Shown: positions 12,010-23,997, numbered from the stretch's first letter. The stretch is 64,000 nucleotides of DNA from Eurosta solidaginis (GCF_040869045.1 NC_090319.1:341848302-341912301); one strand, 5' to 3'. Numbers and translations: made by a program. Notes: generated by a model from the letters alone, not told the origin.

Positions 12010-12277
12010 TGTGCCTAGCCGGATTCGATAGGGACTTTACGGTGGACCAATGTTTACCTACACCGGCAGAGAGGTTACAACCGCTTAGGTGCTCCTACCA
12101 TTTCGCCCGCTTGTGTTCATCCACAAGGAATCTAATGCGTTGGTTTATATCCCTTATTTGGGGGTCGCCGGGATTGAGCTGTATTATAAGGTGGCGTTCT
12201 CTCGCTAAATTTGCGGCCTTCGCCGGAAAGTAGGGCCGAATTCCGGGAATTCTACCGGCCGGAATGAAGCGAGCCGA

Positions 12278-12601
12278 TTCAAGGGGTTGTGTAGCGCAAT
12301 ATATAGCTTCTCCAACCCAATTGTCAACCTCACCTTCGAGCGGCGAATCCCGTTTTACTAACAGACGAGGCTCTGGCGACCCCAAGCTCCTCATGGAACT
12401 TGGGGGTGGGGAGGGAGGGATGGCCTGAAGGTTCAATGTGGCCATATAAATCGTTCCCGAGATGGTCGGGCCAGCACCTTAATGGTGCTGTGTTACCGGA
12501 GCGTATCGGATCTGTATACGACAAAGGACCATCACATCGACAATACTCCCCAAAGCCTTCGGGGAGTAACCTAATCGCTACAACAACAACAACAACAACA
12601 A
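12278..12601 (+). mobile_element. Short CAA-tailed retroelement nested in the LINE, with its own target duplication
   Basis: A 324-bp plus-strand element bounded by AAGCGAGCCGA at 12267-12277 and about 12602-12612. Removing it restores the LINE order seen in the copy at 27900-27950. It begins TTCAAGGGGTTGTGTAGC, carries a hairpin around CCAAGCTCCTCATGGAACTTGG, another at CCCCAAAGCCTTCGGGG, and ends CTAATCGCTACAACAACAAC with a long CAA run. It has no protein-coding frame of its own. Other copies: 4706-4990 (+) and 19948-20285 (-). The shared GCTACAACAAC tail with the LINE 3' end suggests it borrows the LINE machinery. Confidence 0.85.
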
Positions 12602-12879
12602 CAAGCGAGCCGAGGCGGATTCAATTGGCCGGCATCAGTCAGGGTAGGGAGGGCAGAAAACGGTTGTATGTAAAGGATTTGTATTCGGCCGACTTTCCTT
12701 TTTTAAAGTTTATGAAAGTGCGTTTTTCTGTGACGATGAAGTGGGCGGTACGCTTGAGCGAAATAAGTATAGGCAGGTGGTCAGATGCCAATGTTACTAT
12801 CGGCTATCAGTTGACGCAGTTGACGAGTCCTGCGCTCACGATTGATATATCCGGCGAACTGTGACAGCTTCCTACCATA

Positions 12880-13410
12880 CGTGTGGGAGCGTCTCCGTTA
12901 TTGTGAGAACGTCGTTTCTTCTATTTGATCCGCCAACATCTCACCCCTGCTGTCCTCCCGCAAGTTTGAATGCAATAGGTCGTGATGGGCATTGAAATCG
13001 CCTAAGATAATGCGATTGTTGGCAGTGAATAAGGCGCTCATATTAGGGCGGTATCCACTGGGACAACAGGTGGCAGGAGGGATGTAGATGTTGATGATTT
13101 CTAGATTAGCATCGCCTGACCGGCAGATAGGTCTTGACGTTCTAAGACATTGTCCTTGCGGTCGATGCCAGGATCAAATATATGATATTGCACAGAGTGG
13201 TGTATGATAAAAGCGAGGCCGCCTCCATTTCCGCTCATGCGATCTTTTCTGTGGACATTATACCCAGAACATGTTGGCAGTGCAGATCTTGCTGTGAGTT
13301 AGTCTCTTGAATCGCAGCAATGCGGATGTTGTGCCGGTTCATGAAATCGACTATCTCCGTGATCTTCCCAGTTAATCCATTACAGTTTAACTGCAGAATT
13401 CTGAAGTGCA
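12880..13410 (-). pseudogene. AP endonuclease domain of the jockey-like LINE (broken)
   Basis: The domain opens with RILQLNCNGLTGK (13350-13400), where N is the conserved first-motif residue, followed by IRIAAIQETN with the catalytic Glu in IQE. On the minus strand at about 12985-13015 the codons for ILGDFNAHHD are visible, the Asp/Asn motif of exonuclease III-like endonucleases. Between these blocks the frame is lost. In the intact family this domain nicks target DNA for target-primed reverse transcription. Confidence 0.75.
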
Positions 13411-13661
13411 AGGGGCGAGACGTCGTCACTCTGAAGTAAGTGACGGTGACTACGACTGGGTTGTGGAAGGCTAGAACGCAACTGCTGTTGTGGCCCTGGG
13501 ACTGGACGTCCTTGTGTAAGTATTGGGGTACCCGGTGTATTTGGGTATGCGGCTTGGCAACATGGCGCAATGAAACCCGTCGGGGGGTTGCCCGCGGAGA
13601 CCAGAACATCTTGGAGTCCTAGTCCAAGGCAGGAGCTGCATTGGGCGGATGTCGCAGACAT
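13380..13661 (-). pseudogene. ORF1/linker fragment ahead of the LINE endonuclease
   Basis: A 93-codon stretch with paired cysteines (CSSC near the start, PCC near residue 34) followed by a Pro/Gln-rich linker. It runs up to the start of the endonuclease. The second LINE copy has the same Cys/Pro-rich segment near 26920-27110. Function in nucleic-acid binding is an inference from position and cysteines; no complete zinc knuckle is seen. Confidence 0.5.
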
Positions 13662-14330
13662 ATATATTCTGTGCTGGTAAACGGTGCAAAGGGAGGTAGG
13701 GACTAAGAGCCTGTTTCCCTGACCTACACAATTGCTGGGGAGAGAAGACGGGGCAGGGGCTGATGCTCGGCATTGCTCTCGACTCTACTACGGAGATTGT
13801 TGGTATGAGTGGGAGCAGCCGTATGAGTTGGAGGCGCCGTGGGACGAGAACAGCAGCGGGTACTTGTTGTGGCTTGCTGAGCAGCGGGGCTGCTGGAAGG
13901 TAGTGTGGGGCGCTAAGGCGTAGAATACGGGACGCCCTAAGGCGTGAACAGCGAGGAGCCACAAAAGATATATAGAAGTTACGTGTACGTTGGGTTTTGG
14001 GATCTAGCCCAGAACAACCTGTCCGATGCAACCGTCCCTTACACGAGACAAACTGACAAGATTATGAGCGTCCTAAAAAGATTCTTTTCCGGCAGATGCT
14101 GCAAAACCATTTCTCAGGAGCGGGGCCAGGAGACGGACCCGGATTGGGTTCGATACCTTCCCGGAGCAAGAGCAGTCCCGCTGCAAGGAGCTGCTGGGAG
14201 GATGAAAATTTGGGAGGGACGCAACCAATTAAATGGGGTTACACTGAAATGACAGTCCTTGGTCGGGAAAAATCCCGAGTCGCTCCGGTACATAGAATCG
14301 ACTTGCCTTGAGAAGCGTATAAATCAGCAT

Positions 14331-15498
14331 CCTATCAGTTCATATACTAATTTGTAACGATAGTACTCAAACTTTAATTTTAATATAATTAACAAGGCGT
14401 CTAAATCAAATAGATTTGTAGCTTCCACATCTAGTTGGCTTTTTACAACTCTGAGTCACATTCTAAGAATTACCAATTTTTCTTGACGTTCTATTCGTTG
14501 ACACCCTTGTCATTCAGAAAACATAACTACTGATCAACTGTTTTGTGATCTCTATCTGAATACGCACTTGAGTTTACCAATCAACTTAGCAGATAGGATT
14601 TGGTTAGATTGAATTGGCCGGTGAGTAAAGATCTTACGTAGAGTACATATGACCGTGCTACCGTAATTCGTATGACAACGAAACTGAAAAAACCGCAATT
14701 AGAAACCAGGACTCACGTTATAAAATAACTCCATCCTTTTGGCGAATACTATAAATTGTCTAGGACCTATCGTTTCTTCCTGCAGCTCGCACTTTCTATA
14801 TCTTCTATTACTGACAAGGCCTAACTTATAGACATGTGACGCCAGAAAGCAGTATTCAGTTAATATGCCAATCCTCTCCGTTTTTATTTATTTCCATATC
14901 GAAGTAATGCTTATGACTCAAATATTTCATTTAAATGTTACAGTGAACTGTAACAAAATCCTTAAAATTTTAGTAAAATTATATAATTTGACAGTTTGGC
15001 TCTACAAACCCTTTATAAAACACAATTTCTATCACTCTACTGACGGAAACATATCGCCAACATTTCGCTATCTGTTACGCATTCAGAAAAGCGTACATTG
15101 TTGTAATGAAATAAATGAATGTTTAAAACCCAGCTATTGGAAAGCCTTAGCCACAAATTAAATACGGAGATCCACAAATTAAAGATTGAAATACAAACCG
15201 ATAAACCATAGAGGATGTGTATATGGTAAACACTATTGCCATACTACATATTAACATACGTATAAATTTACATCATTTTTCATACACTGCCAGCAAAATG
15301 ACAGTAAAGTGAAAATCTACATAAATAATAATTTTGATAACTATTGTAAATCATATTGTGGATACATACATATATATGTACATATATAGAATATGCATGT
15401 AAATATAAATCGGAAGCATTTACATACGAGTGTAAGCTGGCTAGCAATGGCAATGAGCAAATAGACAGAAGCAAACGAATAAAACGATGCACATTCCA
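14331..15498. other. Unassigned AT-rich sequence
   Basis: Open frames at 14865-15161 and 15280-15492 are low-complexity or have no family signature. Tandem CATACATATATATGTACATATAT occurs near 15365. Nothing else recognised. Confidence 0.4.
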
Positions 15499-15924
15499 TA
15501 CCCAGCAAAAAGTTTGAACCTTATATAAAGCTTATTTCATATAGCCAAAAGGCTTATGGTATCTGACCTTAATTCTTTAAGGAATATTAGTTATATGGCG
15601 TATGCCCTATATAGCCTTTATTTTTCTGTACCTTTGTATCAATAAGGCATATAGCATATACTAAATACGTACACAAGGAGTTTTTATAAGCCGTTAGGAT
15701 GAATATAATAAGCTTATTATAAAGCTTATGGGCCAGATCAAATAAGACGTACATTATGCCTTATTATAAAGTACTGATACCTTTTATATAAGACTTATAG
15801 CCCACTAAAAATCAGTCTTACATAAGGTGTTATAATAATGAAATACATCGAGTACAAGAACCTGATTATAAGGTTTATGAACTAGGTAGGATAAGGAATA
15901 GTATACTATAAGAAAAGCAAGTAA

Positions 15925-16190
15925 CGGTGTCTAAGCTGCGCTTGCCAGGCTAAGACTCCAGCTATTAGGAGTGATACGGCTGTCAGATCTAAAAGCAGCA
16001 AGTGGCTTAAGTCCTAGAAAGCTTCTAGTATTTGCCAAGAGGACGGAGTTATTTTATAACATAGGTCCTGGTTTTTGATAGGGTTTTTCAGTTGGGTCGT
16101 TAAAACAAACTTCTGGTAACACTACGGACTCATTCAGTCTTTTTGTGGTCCTCATGGACCGGCAAGTTCAACCTAACCTAACTTAAGGAT
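15925..16190 (+). repeat. LINE 3' end-like repeat inside the TA-flanked element
   Basis: Second copy of the 2640-2885 repeat (shared TCAGATCTAAAAG, GGACGGAGTT, GGTTTTTCAGT), ending in AACCTAACCTAACTTA. Confidence 0.6.
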
Positions 16191-16429
16191 GTCTAAGTTC
16201 GGGTACTACCGAACATTATATACTCAGCGTGAGTTTCAATTCTACAGTTCATTTTAGATATTATTATTTTTTTTTTTTTTTTTTTGAAGCTCTAGAAATG
16301 TTTTTTAATGCTTGATCGGCACCGCCTATTAAAAATAATGTCTCCCAATTTCTTATATAAAAATAAAATTTGGTAAATGGATTATCGTTGATAAAAACTA
16401 TTTTTTGCTAAGATATAGCTTATTTTATT

Positions 16430-17440
16430 CATCCTTTTTAAAATCTTTTATATAAAAGTGGGCGTGGTCCTTAACCGATTTCGTTAATTTTTCTTCGAAA
16501 CGTTCTCTATAGTAAAGTCAACCTCTCTGTCAAATTTTGTTACGAAATGTTCAACGGTTTATGATTAAGTACCTGGGCGACCGAGCTTTGCTCGGCAACG
16601 TTTCGTTGTGCTGAGAAATCTTTCTAATAGTAGTCTGTGAGAAATTGCAATTATTCATTTAAAAGAAAATTATTTAAAATTAAGTTGAACCATGTGTAAG
16701 ATTTTTTACGAAGATTTTTAACTTTAATGTTCTCCTTTAAAGCTTTAATAGAATATGAGTAAGTAGAGTACTATTTCGTCTAACTACCCCAACCCTAAAT
16801 GGCAACCCTACTCAAAAATATCCCTATTGTAATGCGGAGTGAAATACCTTTCGTTTGATACCAATATCGGCATATCTTATACAATTTTTTTTTTTTACTT
16901 CGAATAGGTGGCAACCCTAAATTTCAACCCTACTCAAAAATGTCCCTATTGTAATGCGGAGTGAAATATCTTTCGTTTGATACCCACATCGGCATATCTC
17001 ATGCAATTTTTTTTTTTATTTCGAATAGGTGGTAACCTTAAACCTTAAATGGCAACCCTACTCAAAAATATGCATATTGTAATTTTAAAAAAAGAATTAA
17101 AATTTGTATCAATTTTCAATATGCTAGGTGTATTATTTACTAAATAGTCAGGTTTTTTGTCTTTTCCAAAATGTTATATGTGCAAAAAGTGGGCGTGGTT
17201 ATCATCCGATTTCACTCATTTTAAATAGCGATGGGAGATTAGTGGCAAGAAATCCATTTACAAAATTTCAATAAGATATCTCAGTATTTACTCAAGTTAT
17301 CATGACAAACGGACGGAAAGACGCACAGACGGACGGACGGACATGGCTAAATCATATCCTTTTCTTCATCTTGAGTTTTGATATATATAAGTCTGTATTT
17401 ATCCCGTTTCGTTTAAGCCGTTACTATAAACCGTTATGTT
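16430..17440 (+). mobile_element. Degenerate copy of the GGGCGTGG / GAGTATAAAA element
   Basis: Contains AAAGTGGGCGTGGT twice, the CATTTTAAATAGCGAT block, a GACGGACGGACGGACATGGCTAAATCA block and the CCGTTACTATAAACCGTTATG terminal block, in the same order as elements at 42508-45752 and 46450-47742. At 16782-17065 it holds about two units of a 122-bp tandem repeat (each with TCCCTATTGTAATGCGGAG) different from the 128-130 bp unit of the other copies. Confidence 0.65.
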
Positions 17441-17587
17441 ACTAAAGTTAAAGAAAACCCAATTTCTCAGTTTGTAGCTTAAATAGGCCTGAAATAAGGC
17501 GTTGCTACCTTATACTGAGGTTTATCTGAGGAGTGAAACCAAGACTCTTTATTTCTTACCACCGCTTATGACACTTTTTGCTGGGTA

Positions 17588-19940
17588 TGTCAGTGAGTAC
17601 AATTGTATGAGTATTGTATGAATGCTTGTGTATGTTCTTTTCTTTTGCACAAAAACATATAAATATGATGTGCAATGACTGTAAGTGAACTGTAACTCAG
17701 CAAATTGCAAGAGACGTGGTGGACACCAACCAAATACAAAAAAAAAATTTATAAAAAAAATTCTAAAAAATTATATTCAATATAAAGTTGAGGTACAAAA
17801 AAAACAACAAAAACCAGTCGGATATGAAGTGGCAAAAAGGCAACGGAAATGACATTAAGTTGGCATTTTAAATTTTCACACACCATATAAACCATAAATA
17901 ACCGATGGGACTGCATAACCAACTGCCGCCGCATATTTTCCCTTTTACTGCAAATAAGCACAATCTGACACATCCGTTTACCCACACAGCTTGGCAGAGT
18001 GGCGGGCGCTGAGAGTGAAACTGTCAAAAGACTTAGAACTAGTGACTGCACCTTCTTAAGTTCTTCTTGAGATCTGCTTCAACGCTTACACTCATGCCAA
18101 CCAAATTTCACTCTACTGCTTTTTTATGTAGGGTAAAGTTAAAAAGTCTCAATGTAAAGTTCTGTGGTGCGTATTTGGTATTACTGATTTCAAAGGTGTA
18201 GAGAATTCGTTGTCGGTGGTTTGAAGTGAGAAAGCTGCCTTGAAGGTGCAGAAAATCGCACTTAAGCAACCTTTCCTTTTAGTTGATTTATGTGCGAGGT
18301 CACAAAGGCAAATCGGGTAGTCCGAATTGTAAGAACAGAAGAGTACTTACTTAGTTACTACAAGTGAATGAATTTGTTTTTTTTTTATACCCAGTTGTCT
18401 TGGGGCAATTGGTTTGCCGTATTTGGTTGGGCGGCTGCCGCCACAGCTAGGTGGAAACAGCTCACTTAGACCTCATTTTAAGTAAAGATAAGTCAGTTCC
18501 ATTGCTTGCTATTAGTTTGTCCACGGTGCTCAGATCATCTAGCCAGTCCACACAGGAGTTCCTACAAAAGATCCCCCTTACCTCTTTGTCATTTCTTCCA
18601 CACAGCTATACTTTGAATTTTAAAAGATCCAGCAAAACGTTAACGATTGCTCTTCATTTCAAATCATTTCAAATCATGGAACGTTTCCAAAATATGTTAG
18701 CGAAGTTTTAGCTTGAAGCTATTTCACAGATTGAAGCATTCTTCGAAACCAACAGGCAAAGTCCAAACAAACGACCTCGCATGCATCTTCCTGCATTTAC
18801 GCTTCAACATCCGAATAGGCTAGTTAGCTCTCATTTTCTTTCCTTACACGACTTGAAAACAAAGCCTAAATTCAAGCAGGGATTTCAAAGGGAACCAGCC
18901 AAAAGCAAAGGGGTTTCAATACATACTATATCAGCATTCTGGAGACTGTTCGGGAAAATGTACGCAAAGTATCGAGGCACAATATCTCTGGAAAGTTATC
19001 TATTGTTAGTCTTATCGACTCAATAGGTGTGCAACATTTCCTGGTATTAACGACGCATGGCTGTTTTCTTTACTGCCTGAATCAATATTCTTGGATAACG
19101 TGGCCATCACTGTCAGTTCTCCAATTAGGCAATGGAGTCTCATTGGAACAGTCGGCTGGGGATGATTTCTTCAGGCAATAGCTACTCCGTTGACAAGCTC
19201 ATTGAAGAGGCTCGTCAGATGGTTTGCCTGTAGGTGGGCAGGGATGCTTCAATCATAACGCCTCCTCCCCACCTTTTAACCGTACCACCCAGCTATAACT
19301 GACATTCCGCCATCCGTTCCTGGACACCTATGATGTTAGGGCCTCTGGATCTGGCCCTATACTGGCGCTTGAGAGGTGGAGAAGTTAAAGTACAGCGAGA
19401 GAGTCTGCCTCAAAAGATGAGTCTGGTAAGTTTTGTTACAAGGAACTGGTACAGTAAAGGTAAACTATTAATCTGCGTAACTTGCCCATTAACACCACTA
19501 CTTCCATCTCACGTTGCCGCTCAGCAGTAGCAGCACCAGTTGAGTAGCGAACTTCCCTGTCGGCCTGCACCGTCTGTCGCATACTGGCAAGCCATTCTCG
19601 TGCTCACTACAGCTTGGTATGGAAATCTGTGGTCCTCCTTTCGGCGCTAGACACGTATGTTTATTCGCATTTGAGCTTTACACTTAAATTATGTGTTTTT
19701 ATTCGCCAAGAATTTGTGAGGCACTGGATCGACGAGTGTTGGCTCAGCTTTTCACAAAACCATTCTCATACAGTGATGAAGCTGCGATTGTGGGATGCAA
19801 TTGTATTAGCTGCCTTTTAGGTTCTCCATACTAAGCTTAGGTTATATCTGGGATCAAGTATGCAAAATCCAGTGGTCGATATGTTGTGGTCGTTTAAATG
19901 TTAAGCACGATCAAAGCAGTCTCTTCCGTGTTTTCTGTTT
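17588..19940. other. Unassigned sequence
   Basis: Short open frames (18451-18711, 18781-19026, 19330-19530) follow one another, but none shows a recognisable domain. They could be remains of a decayed element. No splice-linked host exon could be defended. Confidence 0.3.
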
Positions 19941-19947
19941 TATTAAC

Positions 19948-20285
19948 TATTAAGATGCTCCCCGAAGGTTTTGAGGAGTATTATCGATGTGTATGGTCCT
20001 TTGCTGGTTACAGATCTGGTACGTTCCAGTTACAAAGCATCATTAAGATACTAGCCGGACCATCTCGGGAACGATTTACATGACCACATTAAACCTTCCT
20101 GGCCAGCCTTCCAGGTTTCCGCCCCCCGGTCGCCAGAGCCTCACCGTCTTAATATATGTATATGAGACATTCAGATTTATAACAATAACAATATTACCTG
20201 CCCTCCTCTCCTCCCCCGTACGTGATGTTGACAATTGCGTTGCGAAAGCTTTGAAGCTATAGAACTTTGTATTGCGCTTACTACC
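19948..20285 (-). mobile_element. Short CAA-tailed retroelement, degenerate copy
   Basis: Reverse complement of the 12278 element: on the minus strand the order is CGCAATTGTCAAC, GAGGCTCTGGCGACC, AAGGTTTAATGTGG, CGTTCCCGAGATGG, and ACCTTCGGGGAGCATCTTAA. The CAA tail has decayed. The middle contains a young-looking ATTGTTATTGTTATAAATC insertion. Confidence 0.75.
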
Positions 20286-21699
20286 CCCTTAAATCTGCTC
20301 GGCAGTTCATGCGTTGAAGTCTTGCAAAGCAGTCAGGGTGCCACTTAGGTCCCCTATAGTTTCTCTAATATGTTTAAGGTTATCCCTAAGCAGTTGAATG
20401 AGATCATTCGGTGACAAGTAGAAGTTGATTATGGTTGTATCCACCGCAATCAAACGAACATAGCCTCTGTTAAAAGCATTTACCACCTCTTTTCCGTCGA
20501 GCTATGACACGATTTTTTGCTCACACTCACATCTGGGTATATTATTCTGAGTTCCATCCAAAGGAATCTTTTGTTACTTATTTTCTCAAATATTTTCCTG
20601 GATGCACCGTAAAGATACTAAAAACTCAATGGTTGCGTTTGCAGTTTTGATATCAGTTGCAAATGTGTGTATGTGTATGTGTGTGTGTGTGTCTGTCAGC
20701 AGCACTGCCACAATTGAACTGCCCAGCTACTTTTCTCTCTAATATCTTGTTAACTATCTGTTTTGGTATACCTTTGTGGAAGTCGTCAAAACCATTTCAC
20801 TGTGCCTACAAGGATTCATAAGTTGAAATGCTTGGTATGGATGTGTGGATGTATGCGTGTGCTCAAGTGCACATTCATTTCGCCTGCATGCACACATATT
20901 TATACACAACCACTACAACTTGACTTGAAGGTCCTGGCACATTTATTTTACAATGCTAGTCATACTTTCTTCTGTGTTATGCTCGTATATGTCAAAATAT
21001 ATGTTAGTACGTACGTGTATGTGAATACCTTCGCGTGCTTATGAAAAAGGCGTAAATTTTCTTAATGGAGTGAAAATTGGGCAATTTTATAGCCTCATGA
21101 ATAAAACATTTTTATTTTTGCAACAATTACAGTCACATTCGTAGGCAGGCACACACGAAGTTAGTGCCACATATACACATACACAAATACCCACTTGAAG
21201 TATTAGATACGTACACTTATGGCCAAGGACATTTTTGAGCTACTGGAATGTGCTGAACAGAAATCAGAACATAAAAAATATTTATCGCAACTCAAAAAAA
21301 AAAGTATTATCATAAAATAAATGCATTGCAATGCCAATCGAATATCTAATTTGTCAGTCAGGGCGTATGGATTGTAATGTACCTTAAGGAACGTACACTT
21401 ACAAGTATATGTGAGCTTAATATAGCAAAAATATGTACATATGTACGTGATTTAGATATGCGAAATTCATTTTTGCACGTAATTTCCATATATATCCATG
21501 CTCCCGAAAAAATTCCTATAACTGAGGAAAATAGCTAAAGAAATGCTCTCTTAATTGTGGATAAATCAATTTGTTTTTAAACTGAAAAGGCTTTTTTATA
21601 GCAAATATTTTTTAAGAGAGAATAAACTTTAGTTGTGTTACTGTCGCATACGCAGTTTTATCAACGGGCGCCCGACATCGCAGTCGACTGCTCTACCCG
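20286..21699. other. Unassigned sequence with a GT microsatellite
   Basis: A (GT)n tract with interruptions lies at about 20660-20695. Open frame 20763-21044 has no recognisable domain. AT-rich to the right. Confidence 0.4.
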
Positions 21700-23290
21700 G
21701 ATTGGGGATGGAATCAATAACCCTTACCACAGAACAGTACAGTACTCGTAGCGTGGACTTATCAACGGCTTTTGATATATTAAATTACTGCAAGTTTTTG
21801 CAAGACTTGGAAAATTCCACCCTTCCTCCTAGTCTCTAAAGGTGGACTGCAAATTATCTGCCTGGACTGCAGGCGTCGGTTCAATTCAAATCTTCAAATC
21901 AAATCTAAGCTCAAAAGAATTAAACAAGGGGTTCCCCAGTTTTATTTATATATATCGAAGCTCCCTTCGCCACCTGAAGGAGTTACTTTTGTGCGGCGGC
22001 CACCGTGGTGTGATGGTAGAGTGCTCCGCCTACCACACAGAACATCAAAATTTTAGAAATAAGGGTTTTCAATTAGAAGAAAATTTGTCTAAGCGGGGTC
22101 GCCCCTCGGCAGTGTTTGGCAAGCACTTCGAGTGTATTTCTGCCATGAAAAGCTCTCAGTGAAAACTCTTCTGCCTCGCAGATGCCGTTCGGAGTCGGCA
22201 TAAAACAAGTAGGATCCGTCCCGCCAATTTGTAGGAAAAATTAAAAAGGAGAACGTCGCAAATTTGAAGAGAAGCTCGGCCTTAAATCTCTTCGAAGGTT
22301 ACCGCGCCTTAGATTTATTTTATTTTTTTTACGTTAACAGGTCCCGTCCCAACCATTGGAGAGCAGTGCCATAAAATAAACGACTCTCTCCCTAGTCTCT
22401 CAAGTTTCTTTTCCTCGCGAAACCTCACATAGTCAGCGGCATAATTGTCGGCGACCTTATTTGCAACGCGGATAAAACAAATGTCGACCATATTGGACAT
22501 CCACATCAATGGCATTATGCTACCGAGTCCCTTACATTCAAAAATGAGAAGAAAATTATCAAATATCCTGCCGTCAGCACTTGGGATAAAGAGAACTATA
22601 TGCTTATTACATCTTACAAAGCAATTGGCCGGCCGCCTGCATGTTACGCGTCCCCGATATGTTCACTGAGCCTAAGTGATATACCCTGGAAGAAATTATA
22701 GGCCTGTCTAAACACCGCTGTCAGAACTGCTACAGGTTTCCCTCTTATGTCCCCAGAACACCAATTAAACAGTGAGGCGAGAGAAATGAAATGCTGAACA
22801 AACAGGTTCTGCCGAATACCCAGAAATCTGGGCATACCAACAGACATCATACTGAAGAGGCCCGCGTCCCAGGGACTTGAGAAAACATCTTTAGAAGGAA
22901 GAGGAATAGCGGGACCTCAGAACTAAGCCGTATGAAGAAGAAAGCCACAGAGGCGTTGGACATCTATACTAGGAATTACCCGTCAAACACCGTTCTAAGG
23001 GTCAATTTTGCCAAAATTTAACTAGAGGAAAGAGGTTGCTCAGAGATACACACGTCATACGCACGTTAGTCTAGCTAAACTTCGATCCGGATACTGTAAT
23101 AGGTACAACTTTTACGTATCTACAATAAATACCGACACACATAATGTATGTCCTGCGTTTCCACACATGACATCAACCATATTTTCAAGTGCAACATGTA
23201 ACCGACGCCTCCAACACCTCTTTCTCTCTGGTCCTTCCATGTCGCACCTGTTGGATGTTGTGAAACAGTGCTAAAACAACAACAACAACC
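21700..23290 (+). mobile_element. Third jockey-like LINE copy, degraded and interrupted
   Basis: Starts within the RT domain: around 21740-21840 the RT words VDLSTAFD and LQDLENSTLPPSL match LVALDLSKAFD and LQDLEGSTLPPCL of the other copies. A SINE interrupts it at 21993-22330. It resumes in the thumb region (22390-22680, e.g. ILDIHINGIM). The 3' end near 23265-23290 is GTGCTAAAACAACAACAACAACC. It is 5'-truncated and has many stops. Confidence 0.8.
21993..22330 (+). mobile_element. tRNA-head SINE family, copy nested in the LINE
   Basis: Near full length: head GGCGGCCACCGTGGTGTGATG with GTAGAGTGCTCCGCC, then the AATTAGAAGAAAATTTG stretch, GGGGTCGCCCCTCGGCAG, GCCATGAAAAGC, GCCGTTCGGAGTCGGCATAA, CCGCCAATTTGTAGG, AGAGAAGCTCGGCC and ATCTCTTCGAAGG, ending in GATTTATTTTATTT. 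The ACTTTTGTG/ACGTTAAC flanks are LINE RT sequence, so the SINE landed after that LINE copy. Confidence 0.85.
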
Positions 23291-23304
23291 AGAGTTAAGA
23301 AAAG

Positions 23305-23470
23305 TAGCATGCTTTGCTTTGTAAGTGGTAATAAACGCCTCTTTATCTTTACCCCAAGTTCTGCCGGGATGAAATTTGGGGATTTTACTATGACTCTGGT
23401 TTCAAGGTATAACTGCTGATGCCAATGCCAGTATTTTTGCCATCGACGTGGATGTCCAATGTGTTCGACG
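23305..23470 (-). mobile_element. Jockey-like LINE scrap, opposite orientation
   Basis: Matches 10945-11065 in order (GTAATAAACGCCTCTTT, then a TCTGCCGGGATGAA block, then TGATGCCAATGCCA), i.e. the region after the RT palm, minus strand. It abuts the tail of the plus-strand copy, so two insertions meet here. Confidence 0.55.
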
Positions 23471-23997
23471 TATGTTTTTTTTTATAACCCCAACAGCTGG
23501 GCCGATGAGGATTCCTTTGAAATATTAAGAACGTATTCAACTAAATGCTTTCTGTTTTGCTGATCTTAAATTTCGGTATATGGTTATTGGCCAATTTTGC
23601 AAATGAGCTTAAAGTCAAATGAGGAAAGGTCGTAACGTCTGTTGAACTTTTGGTCGTAAACCTTATGTTAGCCTACCGTATTGATTGGAAGTCACAAATA
23701 CTTATACAGATCCTTTCCAGTTATTGGAATTGTATTCCATATGTCCACATGATGGACGTTGTTAGTTGCCAGTGCTTCTTACCACTCGGCTGCTTAGATT
23801 GAATTAATAGCTTAAACGAAGGCAAGTGTGACCCTATTTTTTTTTTTTTAATAAATTGAAAGGACCTTTATTTTATGTTTCACTGATGACCTGTTCAAAA
23901 GCCGATAGCAGAAAAATAACTGAGGGATTTCGATTAATTCCGATAACAAGCCTATGTGCCAAGAATTGTACTAAATCGATTGAATTTCCAGTTTCGA

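Larger units (their letters stand above)
10180..14317 (-). mobile_element. Jockey-like non-LTR retrotransposon with target duplication
   Basis: A 4.1-kb element on the minus strand, flanked by an exact 13-bp direct repeat TATAAATCAGCAT at 10167-10179 and 14318-14330. Its 3' end is GTACTGCTACAACAACAACAAC. Its 5' end (from 14317) shares CGCTTCYCAAGGCA and the CCGGAGCGACTCGGG region with the second copy at 26621, so the 5' terminus is intact in both. Order of parts in the sense direction: 5' region and short ORF1-like stretch, AP endonuclease, reverse transcriptase, C-terminal region. Frameshifts and stops break every domain and a 324-bp short element is inserted at 12278-12601. No RNase H was seen, as in the jockey clade. 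Inactive. Confidence 0.9.
15501..17585. mobile_element. TA-flanked composite element with 13-bp inverted ends
   Basis: Both ends read CCCAGCAAAAAGT inward (15501-15513 and reverse complement 17573-17585), each flanked by TA (15499-15500 and 17586-17587), a TA target duplication as made by Tc1/mariner-type transposases. No transposase is visible. The left 400 bp is full of TTATAAAGCTTAT-type palindromes. The interior holds a LINE 3' end (15925-16190) and a piece of the GGGCGTGG repeat element (16430-17440). Confidence 0.6.

Noticed and set aside
12400..12864. 154-codon plus-strand frame spanning a Thr run
   Set aside because: Crosses the junction of the nested short element (ACA repeats give the Thr run) and the antisense of the LINE; not a gene.
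18451..19820. Series of plus-strand frames, possibly exons of a host gene
   Set aside because: No domain, no shared codon-use pattern and no convincing donor/acceptor pairs linking them.
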